From contig NZ_CP158367.1 in the NCBI RefSeq assembly GCF_040267685.1, forward strand, positions 2,852,001 to 2,916,000: a stretch of DNA of 64,000 nucleotides. The letters are read 5' to 3'. How positions within the stretch are numbered: the first letter of the stretch is position 1; each line of letters starts with the position of its first letter. A model generated the notes under the pieces. The model had not been told where the DNA came from and did no database searches. It worked only from the letters and a program-made list of their open reading frames with translations. Shown in pieces: positions 16,097 to 25,670 of this stretch. Source of the DNA: Proteinivorax tanatarense (GTDB lineage Bacteria; Bacillota; Proteinivoracia; Proteinivoracales; Proteinivoracaceae). Made by a program: the position numbers and the translations under genes.

Positions 16097-16462
16097 CAGA
16101 GAACCCTATCTGCTGAAAATGGGTAAAGAGTGGTTAGCTGAACAAGCCTCTGAGTTTTACAACATAACCCTTTTTATAAGGAAAACTGCAATCAATAGTT
16201 ATCTTTATCTCTCTGATTGCTATTTTAAACACTCCCTTTTTGCTGACTGTTGTCCACAATTACAATCGTTTGATTTCCAAGGTTTGTTAATTGAAGGCTT
16301 TTCAGCCAGTTAACCCGAAGAAATGTTGTAACAGTGCTCCTGTTATAGAGCGAGAGTACATATTTTATGTACCTATAAAGGTCGACATGGTGACATGGCG
16401 ACAAATTAGAGTGGCACCGCGATTATCTCTCGTCTCTTTTATTTAAGGACGAGAGTTTTTTT
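16097..16462 (+). promoter_or_regulatory. T-box leader of glnS with terminator
   Basis: The T-box core AGAGTGGCACCGCG is at 16408-16421. The terminator is a perfect 8-bp stem (16427-16434 with 16448-16455) followed by T7 (16456-16462). Toward the 5' end CAGAG (from about 16097) can pair with CTCTG near 16150. A CAA (Gln) triplet at 16143-16145 lies in the enclosed segment, a candidate specifier; this was not folded. It matches control of glutaminyl-tRNA synthetase by uncharged tRNA-Gln. Confidence 0.88.
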
Positions 16463-16477
16463 GTATAAAATTTGAGA

Positions 16478-16560
16478 TAGTTACAGAATGACATTGTTAC
16501 TAGGTAGTTCTACGAGATTTTTTTAGGTCTTATATAAAAGAGGTGTTTTATCATTTGTTA
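16478..16560 (-). repeat. Dispersed degenerate repeat, copy 3 (inverted)
   Basis: On the minus strand: ACACCTCTTTTATATAAG, then GAACTACCTAGTAACAATGTCATTCT split over two blocks, matching copies at 1806-1920 and 8183-8300. It lies between the T-box terminator and glnS, so it is part of the read-through mRNA leader. Confidence 0.5.
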
Positions 16561-16608
16561 TAGAATTTTGCAATGGCCTATTTAAAAATTTGTTTTAGGA
16601 GGTTAATT

Positions 16609-18300
16609 ATGAGTAAAGTTAATAATGAAGGTGAAAAGCAAACCTACAATTTCCTTCACAGGGAGATAGAAAAAGATTTACAGGAGAATACTTACAGCAG
16701 GGATATCTGTACAAGGTTCCCACCAGAACCCAATGGTTATCTTCATTTGGGAAGCGCTTATGCAATAAACATAAGCTATACGGTAGCGCAAAAATATGAC
16801 GGCAGTTTTAATTTGCGTTTTGATGATACCAACCCGCTCAAAGAAAAACAGGAGTTTGTAGATGCCATTATCGAGGATATTAAATGGGCTGGTTTTACCC
16901 CGGATAAGATTCTTTATGGTTCTGACTACTTTGAAAAAATTTATGATTATGCTGTACAATTGATTCAAAAAGGAAAAGCTTATGTTTGTGAGCTGGATGC
17001 AGAGCAAATGCGAGAGTATCGAGGAACTCTGACTGAGCCAGGAAAAAACAGCCCTTATCGTGACCGCAGTATTGAGGAAAATTTAGATTTGTTCCACAGA
17101 ATGAAAAATGGAGAGTTTAAAGAAGGCTCCAGGGTTTTAAGAGCAAAAATCGACATGTCCTCTCCAAATATTGTTATGCGAGATCCTGTAATTTATCGAA
17201 TTCTTAAAGCTAGCCATTATAGAACTAAAGATAAATGGTGCATATATCCAATGTATGACTTTGCCCATCCTCTACAAGATTCCATTGAAGGCATTACCCA
17301 CTCGATGTGTTCTATGGAATTTAAAAATAACCGTGAAGTTTATAATTGGTTTTTAGAGCAACTGGGAATCCCTGAACCGCCAAAACAGAGAGAATTTGGT
17401 CGTTTTAACTTAACTGGGGTTGTAACAAGCAAAAGATATTTGCGTCAGTTAGTTAGCGAAAATCATGTGGATGGATGGGATGACCCTAGATTACCAACCC
17501 TTAAAGGGTTAAGAAGAAGAGGGTTTACCCCGGAAAGCATCCATAAATTTTTAGGTGAAGTAGGAATTGCCAAAAATCAGTCCACTGTTGATATATCGAT
17601 GTTGGAAAATTGTCTCCGCGAAGACCTCAAACCTAAAGTTAATGCGGTGATGGCGGTGCTAAACCCTTTAAAAGTAGTCATTACCAATTATCCTGAAAAT
17701 CAAGCGGAAGAACTTGAAGTTCAAAATAATCCAAACCCTGAACTTGGGGTTAGAAAAATTCCATTTGGCAGAGAGGTTTATATCGAAAGAGAAGATTTTA
17801 TGGAAAATCCTATTAAGGGATTTAAAAGACTTAGCCCTGGAGAAGAGGTAAGACTTAAGGGGGCATATTTCATAAAATGCAATGAAATTGTTAACGATGA
17901 GAACGGTGAGGTAGTGGAACTTCGTTGCACCTACGATCCAGAAACTAAAAGCGGCAGTGGCTTTAAAGCTCGTAAACCTAAAGGCACAATCCATTGGGTG
18001 TCTAAAAAACATGGTATAAAAGCTGACGTGCACCTGTATGATAGATTGCTAACCGACGACGACCTGCTAAATGAAGAGGGCAAGAGTTGGGAGGATATCA
18101 TTAATCCTAAGTCTTTTGTAAAACTACAGGAATGTATAGTGGAGCCTACTTTGAAAAATGCCACTTTGGAAGATAAGTTTCAGTTTTTAAGACATGGTTA
18201 TTTCACAGTTGATACTAAATACTCAACAAATGAAAAACTAGTTTTTAATAGAATTGTACCGTTAAAGGACCCATGGAAAAAAGGCAAAAAGAAAAAATAG
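16609..18300 (+). CDS. glnS: Glutaminyl-tRNA synthetase
   Basis: Class I synthetase charging tRNA-Gln directly. The catalytic core has PPEPNGYLHLGSA (HIGH-type) and VVTSKRYL (KMSKS-type), FDDTNP, and the GlnRS-specific MYDFAHPLQDSIEGITHSMCS. A C-terminal anticodon-binding double beta-barrel runs from about residue 340. The 563 residues match bacterial GlnRS. I use the ATG at 16609 (MSKVNNEG), which has AGGAGG ahead. GlnRS is patchy in Firmicutes, most of which make Gln-tRNA by GatCAB transamidation. Confidence 0.96.
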   Translation: MSKVNNEGEKQTYNFLHREIEKDLQENTYSRDICTRFPPEPNGYLHLGSAYAINISYTVAQKYDGSFNLRFDDTNPLKEKQEFVDAIIEDIKWAGFTPDKILYGSDYFEKIYDYAVQLIQKGKAYVCELDAEQMREYRGTLTEPGKNSPYRDRSIEENLDLFHRMKNGEFKEGSRVLRAKIDMSSPNIVMRDPVIYRILKASHYRTKDKWCIYPMYDFAHPLQDSIEGITHSMCSMEFKNNREVYNWFLEQLGIPEPPKQREFGRFNLTGVVTSKRYLRQLVSENHVDGWDDPRLPTLKGLRRRGFTPESIHKFLGEVGIAKNQSTVDISMLENCLREDLKPKVNAVMAVLNPLKVVITNYPENQAEELEVQNNPNPELGVRKIPFGREVYIEREDFMENPIKGFKRLSPGEEVRLKGAYFIKCNEIVNDENGEVVELRCTYDPETKSGSGFKARKPKGTIHWVSKKHGIKADVHLYDRLLTDDDLLNEEGKSWEDIINPKSFVKLQECIVEPTLKNATLEDKFQFLRHGYFTVDTKYSTNEKLVFNRIVPLKDPWKKGKKKK

Positions 18301-18311
18301 TTGTATCAAGC

Positions 18312-18349
18312 AAACTAGGCTGCTGAGAAAAAACTCAGCAGCCTAGTTT
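18312..18349. terminator. Bidirectional terminator between glnS and gltX
   Basis: A perfect 16-bp stem (18312-18327 with 18334-18349), 6-nt loop, with flanking A and T runs; convergent genes. Confidence 0.9.
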
Positions 18350-19839
18350 TATTGTACTATATTTTCTTTTACATATTTCACCCTTTTTAAAACGTTTTCC
18401 TTTCCTAACACCTTTAACACTCCACCCATATCGGGTCCATGCTGTTGTCCTGTTACCATCACTCTTATTGGCATAAAAAGTTTTTTCCCTTTTACTCCAG
18501 TTTCCTTTTGAATTTTCTTAAATATAGTAGAAGCAAATTCCTCATCCACCTCTTCTATTTCATTTAACTCTTTAATGAAAGCATTGCAAAGGTCAGGAAC
18601 TTGCTCCCCTTCCAAGATTTTTCTTGCTTTGTCGCTTTCAAGCTCTAGCTGTTCGGTGAAAAAGAAGCTTACTTTTTCAGGTATCTCTGAAATAAGAGAA
18701 ACTTTTTCCTGCACAGATTGAATCATGGTTACAATCCACTGATATCTATTTTGGACATCATCATCTGTTATATAACCCGCTTTTTTTAGATATGGAATTG
18801 CCAAATCTGTTATTCTTTCTGAGCTGCTGGCTTTAATATATTGACCGTTAATCCAGTTTAATTTATCCACATCAAAAACACCGCCGGTTTTAGAAACCCT
18901 TTCAAAGGAAAAGTGCTTTACTAGCTCTTCCATAGTAAATAACTCACGGTTATCCTCAGGACTCCATCCAACCAATGCAAGGTAGTTTACCATGGCTTCT
19001 GGTAGATATCCTTTTTTCATAAAATCTCCTACCGCCACATCCCCCTGCCTTTTGCTTAATTTTTTCTTATCATTGTTTAGCACTGTTGGTAGATGAATAT
19101 ACTGGGGCGCCTTCCACCCAAATGCTTCAAATAAATATACATGTTTCGGTGTGGAGGTTAGCCACTCCTCTCCCCTAACAACATGGGTAATTTCCATAAG
19201 GTGATCATCGACGACTACAGCAAAGTGATATGTGGGAAATCCATCTGCTTTCATCAGTACTTGATCATCCATATCCCTTGTATTAATGGTTACATTACCC
19301 CTAACTGTGTCATAAAAGCTAATATCTTTTTCTTCAGGAAGCTTTAGTCTAATTACATGCTGCTCGTTACAATCCAATCGTTGTTTTACTTCTTCTTTGT
19401 CTAGGTTTTTACAGTGACCATCATATCTAGGTGTTTCACCCTTCTCTTTTAATTGTTCTCTAACCTTTTCAATTCGTTCTTTTGAACAAAAACAATAATA
19501 GGCCTGGTTACCTTCAAGAAGATGTTTAATATACCTATTGTAGATATCCAGCCTTTCAGATTGAATATAAGGGCCGTGCTCACCTTTTTGAATGGTATTA
19601 TCACTGTTTGGGTCTATAAACACACCTTCGTCATGCTCTATACCTGCCCATGCTAAAGATTGAATTAAGTTTTCAATAGCAGTTTCTACAAGCCTAGAAC
19701 GATCGGTGTCTTCTATTCTTATAATAAATTTGCCCTTTTTCTGCTTTGCATATATATAATTATAAAGGGCCGTTCTCAGGCTACCTATATGTAGATATCC
19801 CGTGGGACTAGGAGCGAACCTCACCCTAACATCTGACAT
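18349..19839 (-). CDS. gltX: Glutamyl-tRNA synthetase
   Basis: Class I synthetase charging tRNA-Glu. It has [20 protein letters not shown] (HIGH), the KKLSKRQGD (KMSKS) loop, and an all-helical C-terminal anticodon-binding domain typical of bacterial discriminating or non-discriminating GluRS. 496 residues from the ATG at 19839 (MSDVRVRF), which has GGGAGGT ahead. With a dedicated glnS next door this GluRS need not misacylate tRNA-Gln, but the sequence alone does not settle this. Confidence 0.96.
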   Translation of the reverse strand: MSDVRVRFAPSPTGYLHIGSLRTALYNYIYAKQKKGKFIIRIEDTDRSRLVETAIENLIQSLAWAGIEHDEGVFIDPNSDNTIQKGEHGPYIQSERLDIYNRYIKHLLEGNQAYYCFCSKERIEKVREQLKEKGETPRYDGHCKNLDKEEVKQRLDCNEQHVIRLKLPEEKDISFYDTVRGNVTINTRDMDDQVLMKADGFPTYHFAVVVDDHLMEITHVVRGEEWLTSTPKHVYLFEAFGWKAPQYIHLPTVLNNDKKKLSKRQGDVAVGDFMKKGYLPEAMVNYLALVGWSPEDNRELFTMEELVKHFSFERVSKTGGVFDVDKLNWINGQYIKASSSERITDLAIPYLKKAGYITDDDVQNRYQWIVTMIQSVQEKVSLISEIPEKVSFFFTEQLELESDKARKILEGEQVPDLCNAFIKELNEIEEVDEEFASTIFKKIQKETGVKGKKLFMPIRVMVTGQQHGPDMGGVLKVLGKENVLKRVKYVKENIVQ

Positions 19840-20006
19840 ACTATTACCTCCCATATTTTGTTTATCTTTAGATATTATACATTATATAATTAATTTGTAA
19901 AAGTTTTTACAGTTTAGCTAACATTGGTTGAAATGCAAAATGTTAATTAGAAACCTAACAAAATTAAGCATTGATAAAATATTATCTCTTTAATCACAAT
20001 AAATAA

Positions 20007-20032
20007 ACTCCCAGGATGGAAAAACTGAGAGT
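20007..20032 (-). terminator. Probable terminator after the small membrane-protein gene
   Basis: 8-bp stem with one mismatch (20007-20014 with 20025-20032), followed on the minus strand by TTTATTTATT. Confidence 0.5.
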
Positions 20033-20041
20033 CTATTTTTA

Positions 20042-20305
20042 TTAATTTTTATTGTTTTCTTTCATAAGCCTTAAGTATTTACTCTCCTTTGTGCCCCACT
20101 CAAAATATGCAATTATAAAAGCTATTATCAAATACAACACTATGTTAGACGTAAAATTATCCATTGAATCCTTAAAAATATTTACCAACAGTAACATCAA
20201 TAACAGTAGTATAGCGTATAAAACGCCTCTAATTAAGGTATAATTTTTTCTTCCATGCTGTCTTGTAAGCTTCCACTTTTCCATAAACTTTTCATCTCTA
20301 CTCAT
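20042..20305 (-). CDS. Small two-helix membrane protein, function unknown
   Basis: 87 residues with two predicted transmembrane helices (about 26-43 and 53-68), a basic N-terminus and a charged C-terminus. The stop is followed by a hairpin and the gene starts 17 bp after the SagB-type gene, so the two are probably co-transcribed. No recognised family. Confidence 0.6.
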   Translation of the reverse strand: MSRDEKFMEKWKLTRQHGRKNYTLIRGVLYAILLLLMLLLVNIFKDSMDNFTSNIVLYLIIAFIIAYFEWGTKESKYLRLMKENNKN

Positions 20306-20322
20306 TTAGACACCTCTAAAGT

Positions 20323-21048
20323 TTATTTTACCTTCCCAACAGGAGAAATATAAATAACAAATTCTTCATTGCCATCCACCCCGATAAACTTATCAATTGC
20401 TTGCTGGTCATAAGCTCCTATAGCACATGTTCCTGAATCTATAGCTTCACAGGCTAGATATAAATTTTGACATAGATGTCCAGCATCTAAAGCTATCGGC
20501 TTATGAGAAGCTACGCTGTATCTCCATTCAGTCCTATAAGGAATTACCGACCAAATAAAGGTTGCAGCGCAATCTCCTGCAAAAGGCTGGTTAAGACAAC
20601 ATTCAACTAACTCATTACTTTTTGAGCGATTTTTTAGCACCACTAGTTTATGGTCCATGGGTAAATATCTATATAATCCAGGTGTTAATTGCTCCACATT
20701 ATGAACTTCAATATAAGTTTCAAATGGATGTCTAGCTCCAGCCGATGGCGATGTTCTTAAGTTCTCGTTTTTCCCACTTATCCCCTGGGTGGACCAAAGC
20801 AAAAAAGAAAGTTCTTTTAAACTTAGCTTTTTATCTAAAAACTTTCTATGACTTCTACGTCCTGCAAGGCATTTTTTTATTGATTTTTCGCCGATGTCAA
20901 TATCTTCTATAGAAGGTAGATCAATGACCTCTTCACCTTCTTTAACTGGCTTTTGTTTTACAGGCCTTTCCATCCCTTTCTGTTGGTCGGTCTCAATTTT
21001 TGCTAGCTCATTTCTAAAGTTTGCTTTTAAAAACTCTCTATTTTCCAT
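20323..21048 (-). CDS. SagB-type FMN oxidoreductase (nitroreductase fold)
   Basis: 241 residues of the SagB/ThcOx nitroreductase subgroup: CLAGRRSHRKF, LSFLLWSTQGIS, RTSPSAGARHPFETYIEV, GLYRYLPMDHKLV, then HLCQNLYLACEAIDSGTCAIGAYDQ. Such enzymes oxidise azolines in peptide natural products or act as general FMN-dependent reductases. No cyclodehydratase or precursor peptide is nearby, so a housekeeping redox role is more likely. AGGAGG lies 10 nt before the ATG. The 450-bp gap upstream holds only promoter-like AT-rich DNA. Confidence 0.85.
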   Translation of the reverse strand: MENREFLKANFRNELAKIETDQQKGMERPVKQKPVKEGEEVIDLPSIEDIDIGEKSIKKCLAGRRSHRKFLDKKLSLKELSFLLWSTQGISGKNENLRTSPSAGARHPFETYIEVHNVEQLTPGLYRYLPMDHKLVVLKNRSKSNELVECCLNQPFAGDCAATFIWSVIPYRTEWRYSVASHKPIALDAGHLCQNLYLACEAIDSGTCAIGAYDQQAIDKFIGVDGNEEFVIYISPVGKVK

Positions 21049-21417
21049 TTTTCAATAACCTCCTCATTAGTAAGGTGAAAAAAATTACGGTGATTTTTAC
21101 TTCTTCCGCTATTTTAGGTAAGCTAATTAACCACCAGATAACGTTTTTAGCTATTCTACCCTAAATATTTCGATAATATAGATATTCTATACTTAATGCC
21201 ATTTTCCTGTATATTATATAAAAATCTCATGGTCGCAACAGATATTAATAACAATAAAAACATCATCTTCAATTTGATACAACTATCCATATTGGTAGAG
21301 TAGGTAACGATTGCAAGCTTTCTTTTTTTATATTTGCTCCATTGTAAATTTTTCCTTTATCTTTGGTTAATATTAAAATAGACAATATCACTAAGCAAAC
21401 ATTTTTGTGTTATTTGT

Positions 21418-21447
21418 TTGAAATTTGCGACCCTTTGCTGATATTAT
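21418..21447 (+). promoter_or_regulatory. Possible sigma-A promoter of the NERD gene
   Basis: TTGAAA, 18 nt, TATTAT, about 60 bp upstream of the NERD gene. Confidence 0.4.
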
Positions 21448-21509
21448 ATAAGTAAATACCTGTAATATTTGTTTTTTTATAATTATTAATGCTATAGTAT
21501 GGCAAGGAG

Positions 21510-22247
21510 GTGAAAAAAATAGCAATTATAAAAACTAAAGAAAGCAGCTTAAAAAAACAAAGAAACGAACACTTAAAGATGTCCTTTTGGGGAGTAATTT
21601 CATTTATAACTTTAATTATTCTAGGCTTAGTTTTTATTCAGGATTTTTATGTTTTAGCGGTTATTCCTATCATTTTTTCAATTTATCAATTTAATAAAGG
21701 TTTGTTTTTAAACCATGGAATTAAAGGTGAAAAAGTCGTCCTTAAAAAGCTGAAGAAGTTATCTGATGATTATATAGTTTACAATGACATAACTATTAAA
21801 AACAAAGGGGAACAAGCGCAGATAGATCATTTGGTCATAGGACCAAAAGGTGTTTTTTGTATCGAAACAAAGAATATGAAAGGCGATATTAGCGGTCGAG
21901 AAACAGACCATAACTGGGTGCAAAAGAAAACCGGAAAAAGAGGGGGTATATATCACCAAAAATTTTATAACCCTTGTAAACAAAATGGGAGACATGTATA
22001 TAAGTTAAAAGGTTACTTAAACTCCAATAATTTGTCCCATGTTTGGGTTCAATCAGTAGTTGTATTTACAAAGGGATGGTCTTCAAAACTTGATGTTGAG
22101 TCTAACACTCCGGTTCTAAAAGATGGCGACTTGATTAAGTTTATTACTTCCTATAAAAATCAAAAAGGCCAATTATCTTCAAAAATTATCAATGATCTAG
22201 AAAACGCTATAGACAAAAATATAGGATTGTTAAAAAGAGCGGCATAA
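21510..22247 (+). CDS. NERD-domain membrane protein
   Basis: A 245-residue protein. Two hydrophobic segments (about 28-45 and 49-63) are followed by a NERD (nuclease-related) domain: KGEKVVLKKLKKL, YNDITI, AQIDHLVIGPKGVFCIETKNMKGDI. The D...ExK pattern (IDHLV..VFCIETKN) resembles PD-(D/E)xK nucleases. The annotated GTG at 21510 overlaps its own AGGAGGTGA ribosome site; an in-frame ATA at 21519 has ideal spacing (8 nt), so the true start may be the rare AUA. Activity on nucleic acid is unproven for this family. Confidence 0.75.
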   Translation: MKKIAIIKTKESSLKKQRNEHLKMSFWGVISFITLIILGLVFIQDFYVLAVIPIIFSIYQFNKGLFLNHGIKGEKVVLKKLKKLSDDYIVYNDITIKNKGEQAQIDHLVIGPKGVFCIETKNMKGDISGRETDHNWVQKKTGKRGGIYHQKFYNPCKQNGRHVYKLKGYLNSNNLSHVWVQSVVVFTKGWSSKLDVESNTPVLKDGDLIKFITSYKNQKGQLSSKIINDLENAIDKNIGLLKRAA

Positions 22248-22288
22248 TAATCTAAGACCCTAGTTAAAACTGGGGTCTTAGATTATTA
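22245..22288. terminator. Long perfect hairpin starting in the NERD stop codon
   Basis: A 16-bp perfect inverted repeat (22245-22260 with 22273-22288), loop 12 nt. It lacks a T run and overlaps the stop codon; it may terminate or protect both convergent transcripts. Confidence 0.6.
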
Positions 22289-22344
22289 TGGTGGTCAAAG
22301 CTTTTAAATATTTTTAGACCATATATCTGTCGCTTGCATAGGTC

Positions 22345-23139
22345 TTATACAAGACCTATTTTTTTAAGGGCCTCTGCAATTCCATGGGATAGCACATCTT
22401 CAGTCACAAAAGTTGCTTCTTTTTTTAGCTCTTCTTTAGCATTACCCATGGCTACTCCACTTTTTACTAACTGGAACATTTCTATATCGTTAGTTCCATC
22501 TCCAAATGCGAAAGTATCTTTAATGTCCAAGTTTAAATGCTGCAAGAGTATTTTAATACCATCAGCTTTTGTGCAATCAGTAAAATAAGCATCATATGAA
22601 GATTCTCCTGGATGTCTCATTAAAGTAAATTCACTCCCTAAAACTTGCTGACACTTCTCTAACTGCTCATCTTCTTTTAATATAACCACCATTTTATTAG
22701 CTTCTATGTCATCTAAATTCCATCTGTCTGTTATATTATTTTGGGGAACATGAAATGTCTCAAAAAATCTTTTCGCTTCGGGAGAAGTTAATGTAGAAAA
22801 GTAAGCCTTTTCTTGCCCCTCTAAAATATAGTCAATATTTTCTCTGTTAAAAAAACTCACCAATTTATGAAGGGTGGGCTTTTTTATCTTTTTGCTATAT
22901 ATAACTTTACCTTCTTTTTGAATTTGGGCGCCATTTGCAGTTATATACCCGTCAAATCCAATGTCTAATAAATATCTTGGCATAAAGGACATGGGTCTTC
23001 CCGTAGCTATTATGGCCATGTGTCCTTGTTCCTGAAGCTGACTAATTGCTAACAATGTGGAGCTCAGAGGCTTGCTCATTCCTTTTCCGCAGTCTATCAA
23101 AGTTCCATCTACATCGAAAAAAACAATTTTTCTATTCAT
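22345..23139 (-). CDS. Cof-type HAD phosphatase
   Basis: A 264-residue HAD hydrolase of the C2B-cap (Cof) type. Motif I is FFDVDGTLID, motif II IATGRP, motif III around KADGIKILL and motif IV FGDGTNDIEM. Such enzymes dephosphorylate sugar phosphates, FMN or similar metabolites; the substrate is not predictable. Start at ATG 23139 (MNRKIVFFD) with AAGGGGAT ahead. Confidence 0.9.
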   Translation of the reverse strand: MNRKIVFFDVDGTLIDCGKGMSKPLSSTLLAISQLQEQGHMAIIATGRPMSFMPRYLLDIGFDGYITANGAQIQKEGKVIYSKKIKKPTLHKLVSFFNRENIDYILEGQEKAYFSTLTSPEAKRFFETFHVPQNNITDRWNLDDIEANKMVVILKEDEQLEKCQQVLGSEFTLMRHPGESSYDAYFTDCTKADGIKILLQHLNLDIKDTFAFGDGTNDIEMFQLVKSGVAMGNAKEELKKEATFVTEDVLSHGIAEALKKIGLV

Positions 23140-23414
23140 ATGTGTTATCCCCTTTTTTAACAATTGCTTATTATTATCCTAACATACTTTTTAAAAGTTA
23201 AGAACTATATTTAATGTTAAACTTAATACTTTATGGGCAAAACTCCAAAAATGTTACCTTTTTTGAAAATTGTTAGTTCACTATCCACACTTATTTACTT
23301 ATGAAGCAAAATAGCCTTCTCTAAAAAAAAGCAATAATCACTATTGTTCTTTTATTGTGGCACCACCTTATTTTATCCATATCCTATTTATAAGAAAATA
23401 AGGGAGTGGTAACA

Positions 23415-24692
23415 GTGATTTTGAAGGAAGCCAGCTGGATTTTTGCTAACAGAGGTAAATTATGTCCAAGCAGCAGAAAATTTGCCTTAAATAGCTATAG
23501 ACCAGCTAAGTTTGATAACTGTGTGACATATAAGCCCCATAGAGCTTTTAAGCAACGTTTTAAAACCATTTCAGTGGTAGTGCAAATTGATAACCCCTCT
23601 GTCTCTAAACAGTCAATGGATGCCCTAGCTAGAAGTTGCAGCTGTAAAATACAAAAAAAAATGCAGTTCATCCATTGTTTTAGCACCACAGTAAATTCCA
23701 AAAAGTTAGAACTATTAGCTAAAAATAAACACATTAAAAAAATATGGTTTGATAGGAAATTTAATGCATATCTTGATAAGTCAGTTTCTGTTGTCGCCTA
23801 TGATACTCTTCAACAAAAAGGGTTAACTGGTAAAGATGTGGTTATAGCAGTGTTAGATACAGGAATATATCACCACCCCGACTTAAAGGGAAGAATTATT
23901 GCTTTTAAAGATATAATAAAAGGAAAAAAAGAGCCTTACGATGATAACGGTCACGGCACTCATGTAGCTGGTGCAGTTGCTTCTAATGGTAGCAAGTCCA
24001 ATGGCAAGTTTACAGCACCAGCTCCTAGCTCAAATTTAGTGGGAGTAAAGGTGTTAAACAAAGTAGGTGGAGGTAGCTTGTCTGGCGTCTTAGAAGGTAT
24101 ACAATGGTGTATCGAAAATAAAAGAAGGCTCGGAATAAACATTATGAATCTTTCGTTAGGTTCTGAGGCAATTCTGCCGCACTATGAGGATCCTGTTTGT
24201 GTGGCTGTAGAAAAAGCTTGGGATGCAGGAATTGTAGTTTGTGCTGCAGCTGGAAACAGTGGCCCCAATTCCAAAACAATAGGTTCCCCTGCAATACATC
24301 CCAAAATCATAACTGTAGGTGCACTGGATGGGAATAATTCACAAGTTGCTAGTTATTCCAGTAGAGGCCCTACAATTGATGGAACTTCTAAACCTGATGT
24401 CATAGCTCCAGGAACAGTTATATCTCATCGTAGTCCCAATTCAGTTATCGACAAACAAAATAAAAGTGACAGGGTTAAGGATTGGTATTTAACTTTGTCG
24501 GGGACCTCTATGGCAACCCCCATATGTTCAGGTTTAGTTGCCCAGATAGTACAGTATGATCCCTCCTTAACTCCTGATGAAATTAAAGAAATAATCGTTG
24601 CATCGGCTACTACTGTTAAAAAAGAGGACAAAAATAGTCAAGGCTCAGGAATCATTAACGCAGTAAAACTAAAGGAAAACCTCCATACCTAA
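23415..24692 (+). CDS. Subtilisin-like serine protease (AprX-type)
   Basis: 425 residues, S8 family. N-terminal ~110 residues look like an inhibitory propeptide (ISVVVQIDNPSV, IKKIWFDRKF). The triad is in VIAVLDTGIYHHPDLKG (Asp), NGHGTHVAGA (His) and SGTSMATPICSG (Ser); the oxyanion Asn is in AAAGNSGPNS. There is no signal peptide, as in B. subtilis AprX, so an intracellular or non-classical location is likely. I use GTG 23415, which sits 8 nt after AGGGAG; the GTG at 23406 overlaps that site. Confidence 0.92.
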   Translation: MILKEASWIFANRGKLCPSSRKFALNSYRPAKFDNCVTYKPHRAFKQRFKTISVVVQIDNPSVSKQSMDALARSCSCKIQKKMQFIHCFSTTVNSKKLELLAKNKHIKKIWFDRKFNAYLDKSVSVVAYDTLQQKGLTGKDVVIAVLDTGIYHHPDLKGRIIAFKDIIKGKKEPYDDNGHGTHVAGAVASNGSKSNGKFTAPAPSSNLVGVKVLNKVGGGSLSGVLEGIQWCIENKRRLGINIMNLSLGSEAILPHYEDPVCVAVEKAWDAGIVVCAAAGNSGPNSKTIGSPAIHPKIITVGALDGNNSQVASYSSRGPTIDGTSKPDVIAPGTVISHRSPNSVIDKQNKSDRVKDWYLTLSGTSMATPICSGLVAQIVQYDPSLTPDEIKEIIVASATTVKKEDKNSQGSGIINAVKLKENLHT

Positions 24693-24719
24693 AAAGCATG
24701 GAGGTTTTCCTTTAGTTTT
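24665..24719. terminator. 22-bp bidirectional terminator shared by two convergent genes
   Basis: Arms 24665-24686 and 24698-24719 are perfectly complementary with an 11-nt loop. The left arm encodes the last residues of the subtilase and the right arm covers the oppF stop. Confidence 0.9.
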
Positions 24720-25668
24720 TGTTATGAAGATGACAGGACACAAACCTTTCTTTTTCTATTTCAAATAACTCTGGGTTCTTCTGATTGCAGATATCCATTC
24801 GATGTCTGCATCTTCCATAGAATCTACATCCTTCAGGAGGATTTACAGGACTAGGAACATCACCTTCTAATATTATCATCTCTTGTTCAACATCTATTTT
24901 AGGTATCGGGATGGCCGAAAGAAGCGCTTGAGTGTAAGGATGTAACGGGTTTTTAAACATGGAATTATAATCTCCAAGTTCAACAATTTTCCCCAAGTAC
25001 ATTACAGCTATCCGGTCGCTAACGTGCTTTACTACGCTTAAGTCATGGGAAATGAAAAGGTAGGTGAGTCCCATTTCATCTTGAATATCTTCCATCAAGT
25101 TAAGGATTTGAGCCTGAATTGATACATCCAAGGAAGAAACCGGCTCATCTTGAACTATAAATTTGGGTTTTAACGCCAAAGCCCTTGCTATACCAACTCT
25201 TTGCCTTCTTCCTCCATCTAGTTCATGGGGGTAGGCATTTACTAATCGTTGGGATAGACCAACAGTATCCATCAATTCTTTTACCCTTTCTGCAATTTCA
25301 TTTTTTTTCTTATATATCTTGTTAATATATAATGGTTCTGAAATAACTTCTTCAACACTCATGCGAGGGTTAAGGGAAGAATATGGATCTTGAAATATAA
25401 TTTGCATATCCCTACGGGCTTTACGCATTTTCCGTCTATTAAAATCTAAGATATTTTCTCCTTCAAAAAATACCTCACCTTCTGTTGGTGGTATCAACCG
25501 CAATAATACCCGACCAGCTGTGGATTTCCCACACCCCGATTCGCCAACAAGCCCTAAGGTTTCACCCTTTTTTATATAAAAATTGATATCATCCACAGCA
25601 TGTAAGGGACCTTTATTAGTTTTAAAATACTTCTTTAGACCTCTGACTTCGATAATTTTCTCAGACAT
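24712..25668 (-). CDS. oppF: Oligopeptide ABC transporter ATPase OppF (copy 1)
   Basis: A 318-residue peptide-importer ATPase. Walker A is GESGCGKS, Q-loop IIFQDPYSSLNP, Walker B FIVQDEPVSSLD and H-loop ISHDLS. The C-terminal oligopeptide-family tail holds Cys residues (EGCRFYGRCRHRMDIC). The ABC signature reads LDGGRRQR instead of the usual LSGGQRQR. It ends a five-gene operon A-B-C-D-F, 2 bp after OppD. Confidence 0.93.
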   Translation of the reverse strand: MSEKIIEVRGLKKYFKTNKGPLHAVDDINFYIKKGETLGLVGESGCGKSTAGRVLLRLIPPTEGEVFFEGENILDFNRRKMRKARRDMQIIFQDPYSSLNPRMSVEEVISEPLYINKIYKKKNEIAERVKELMDTVGLSQRLVNAYPHELDGGRRQRVGIARALALKPKFIVQDEPVSSLDVSIQAQILNLMEDIQDEMGLTYLFISHDLSVVKHVSDRIAVMYLGKIVELGDYNSMFKNPLHPYTQALLSAIPIPKIDVEQEMIILEGDVPSPVNPPEGCRFYGRCRHRMDICNQKNPELFEIEKERFVSCHLHNKN

Positions 25669-25670
25669 CT

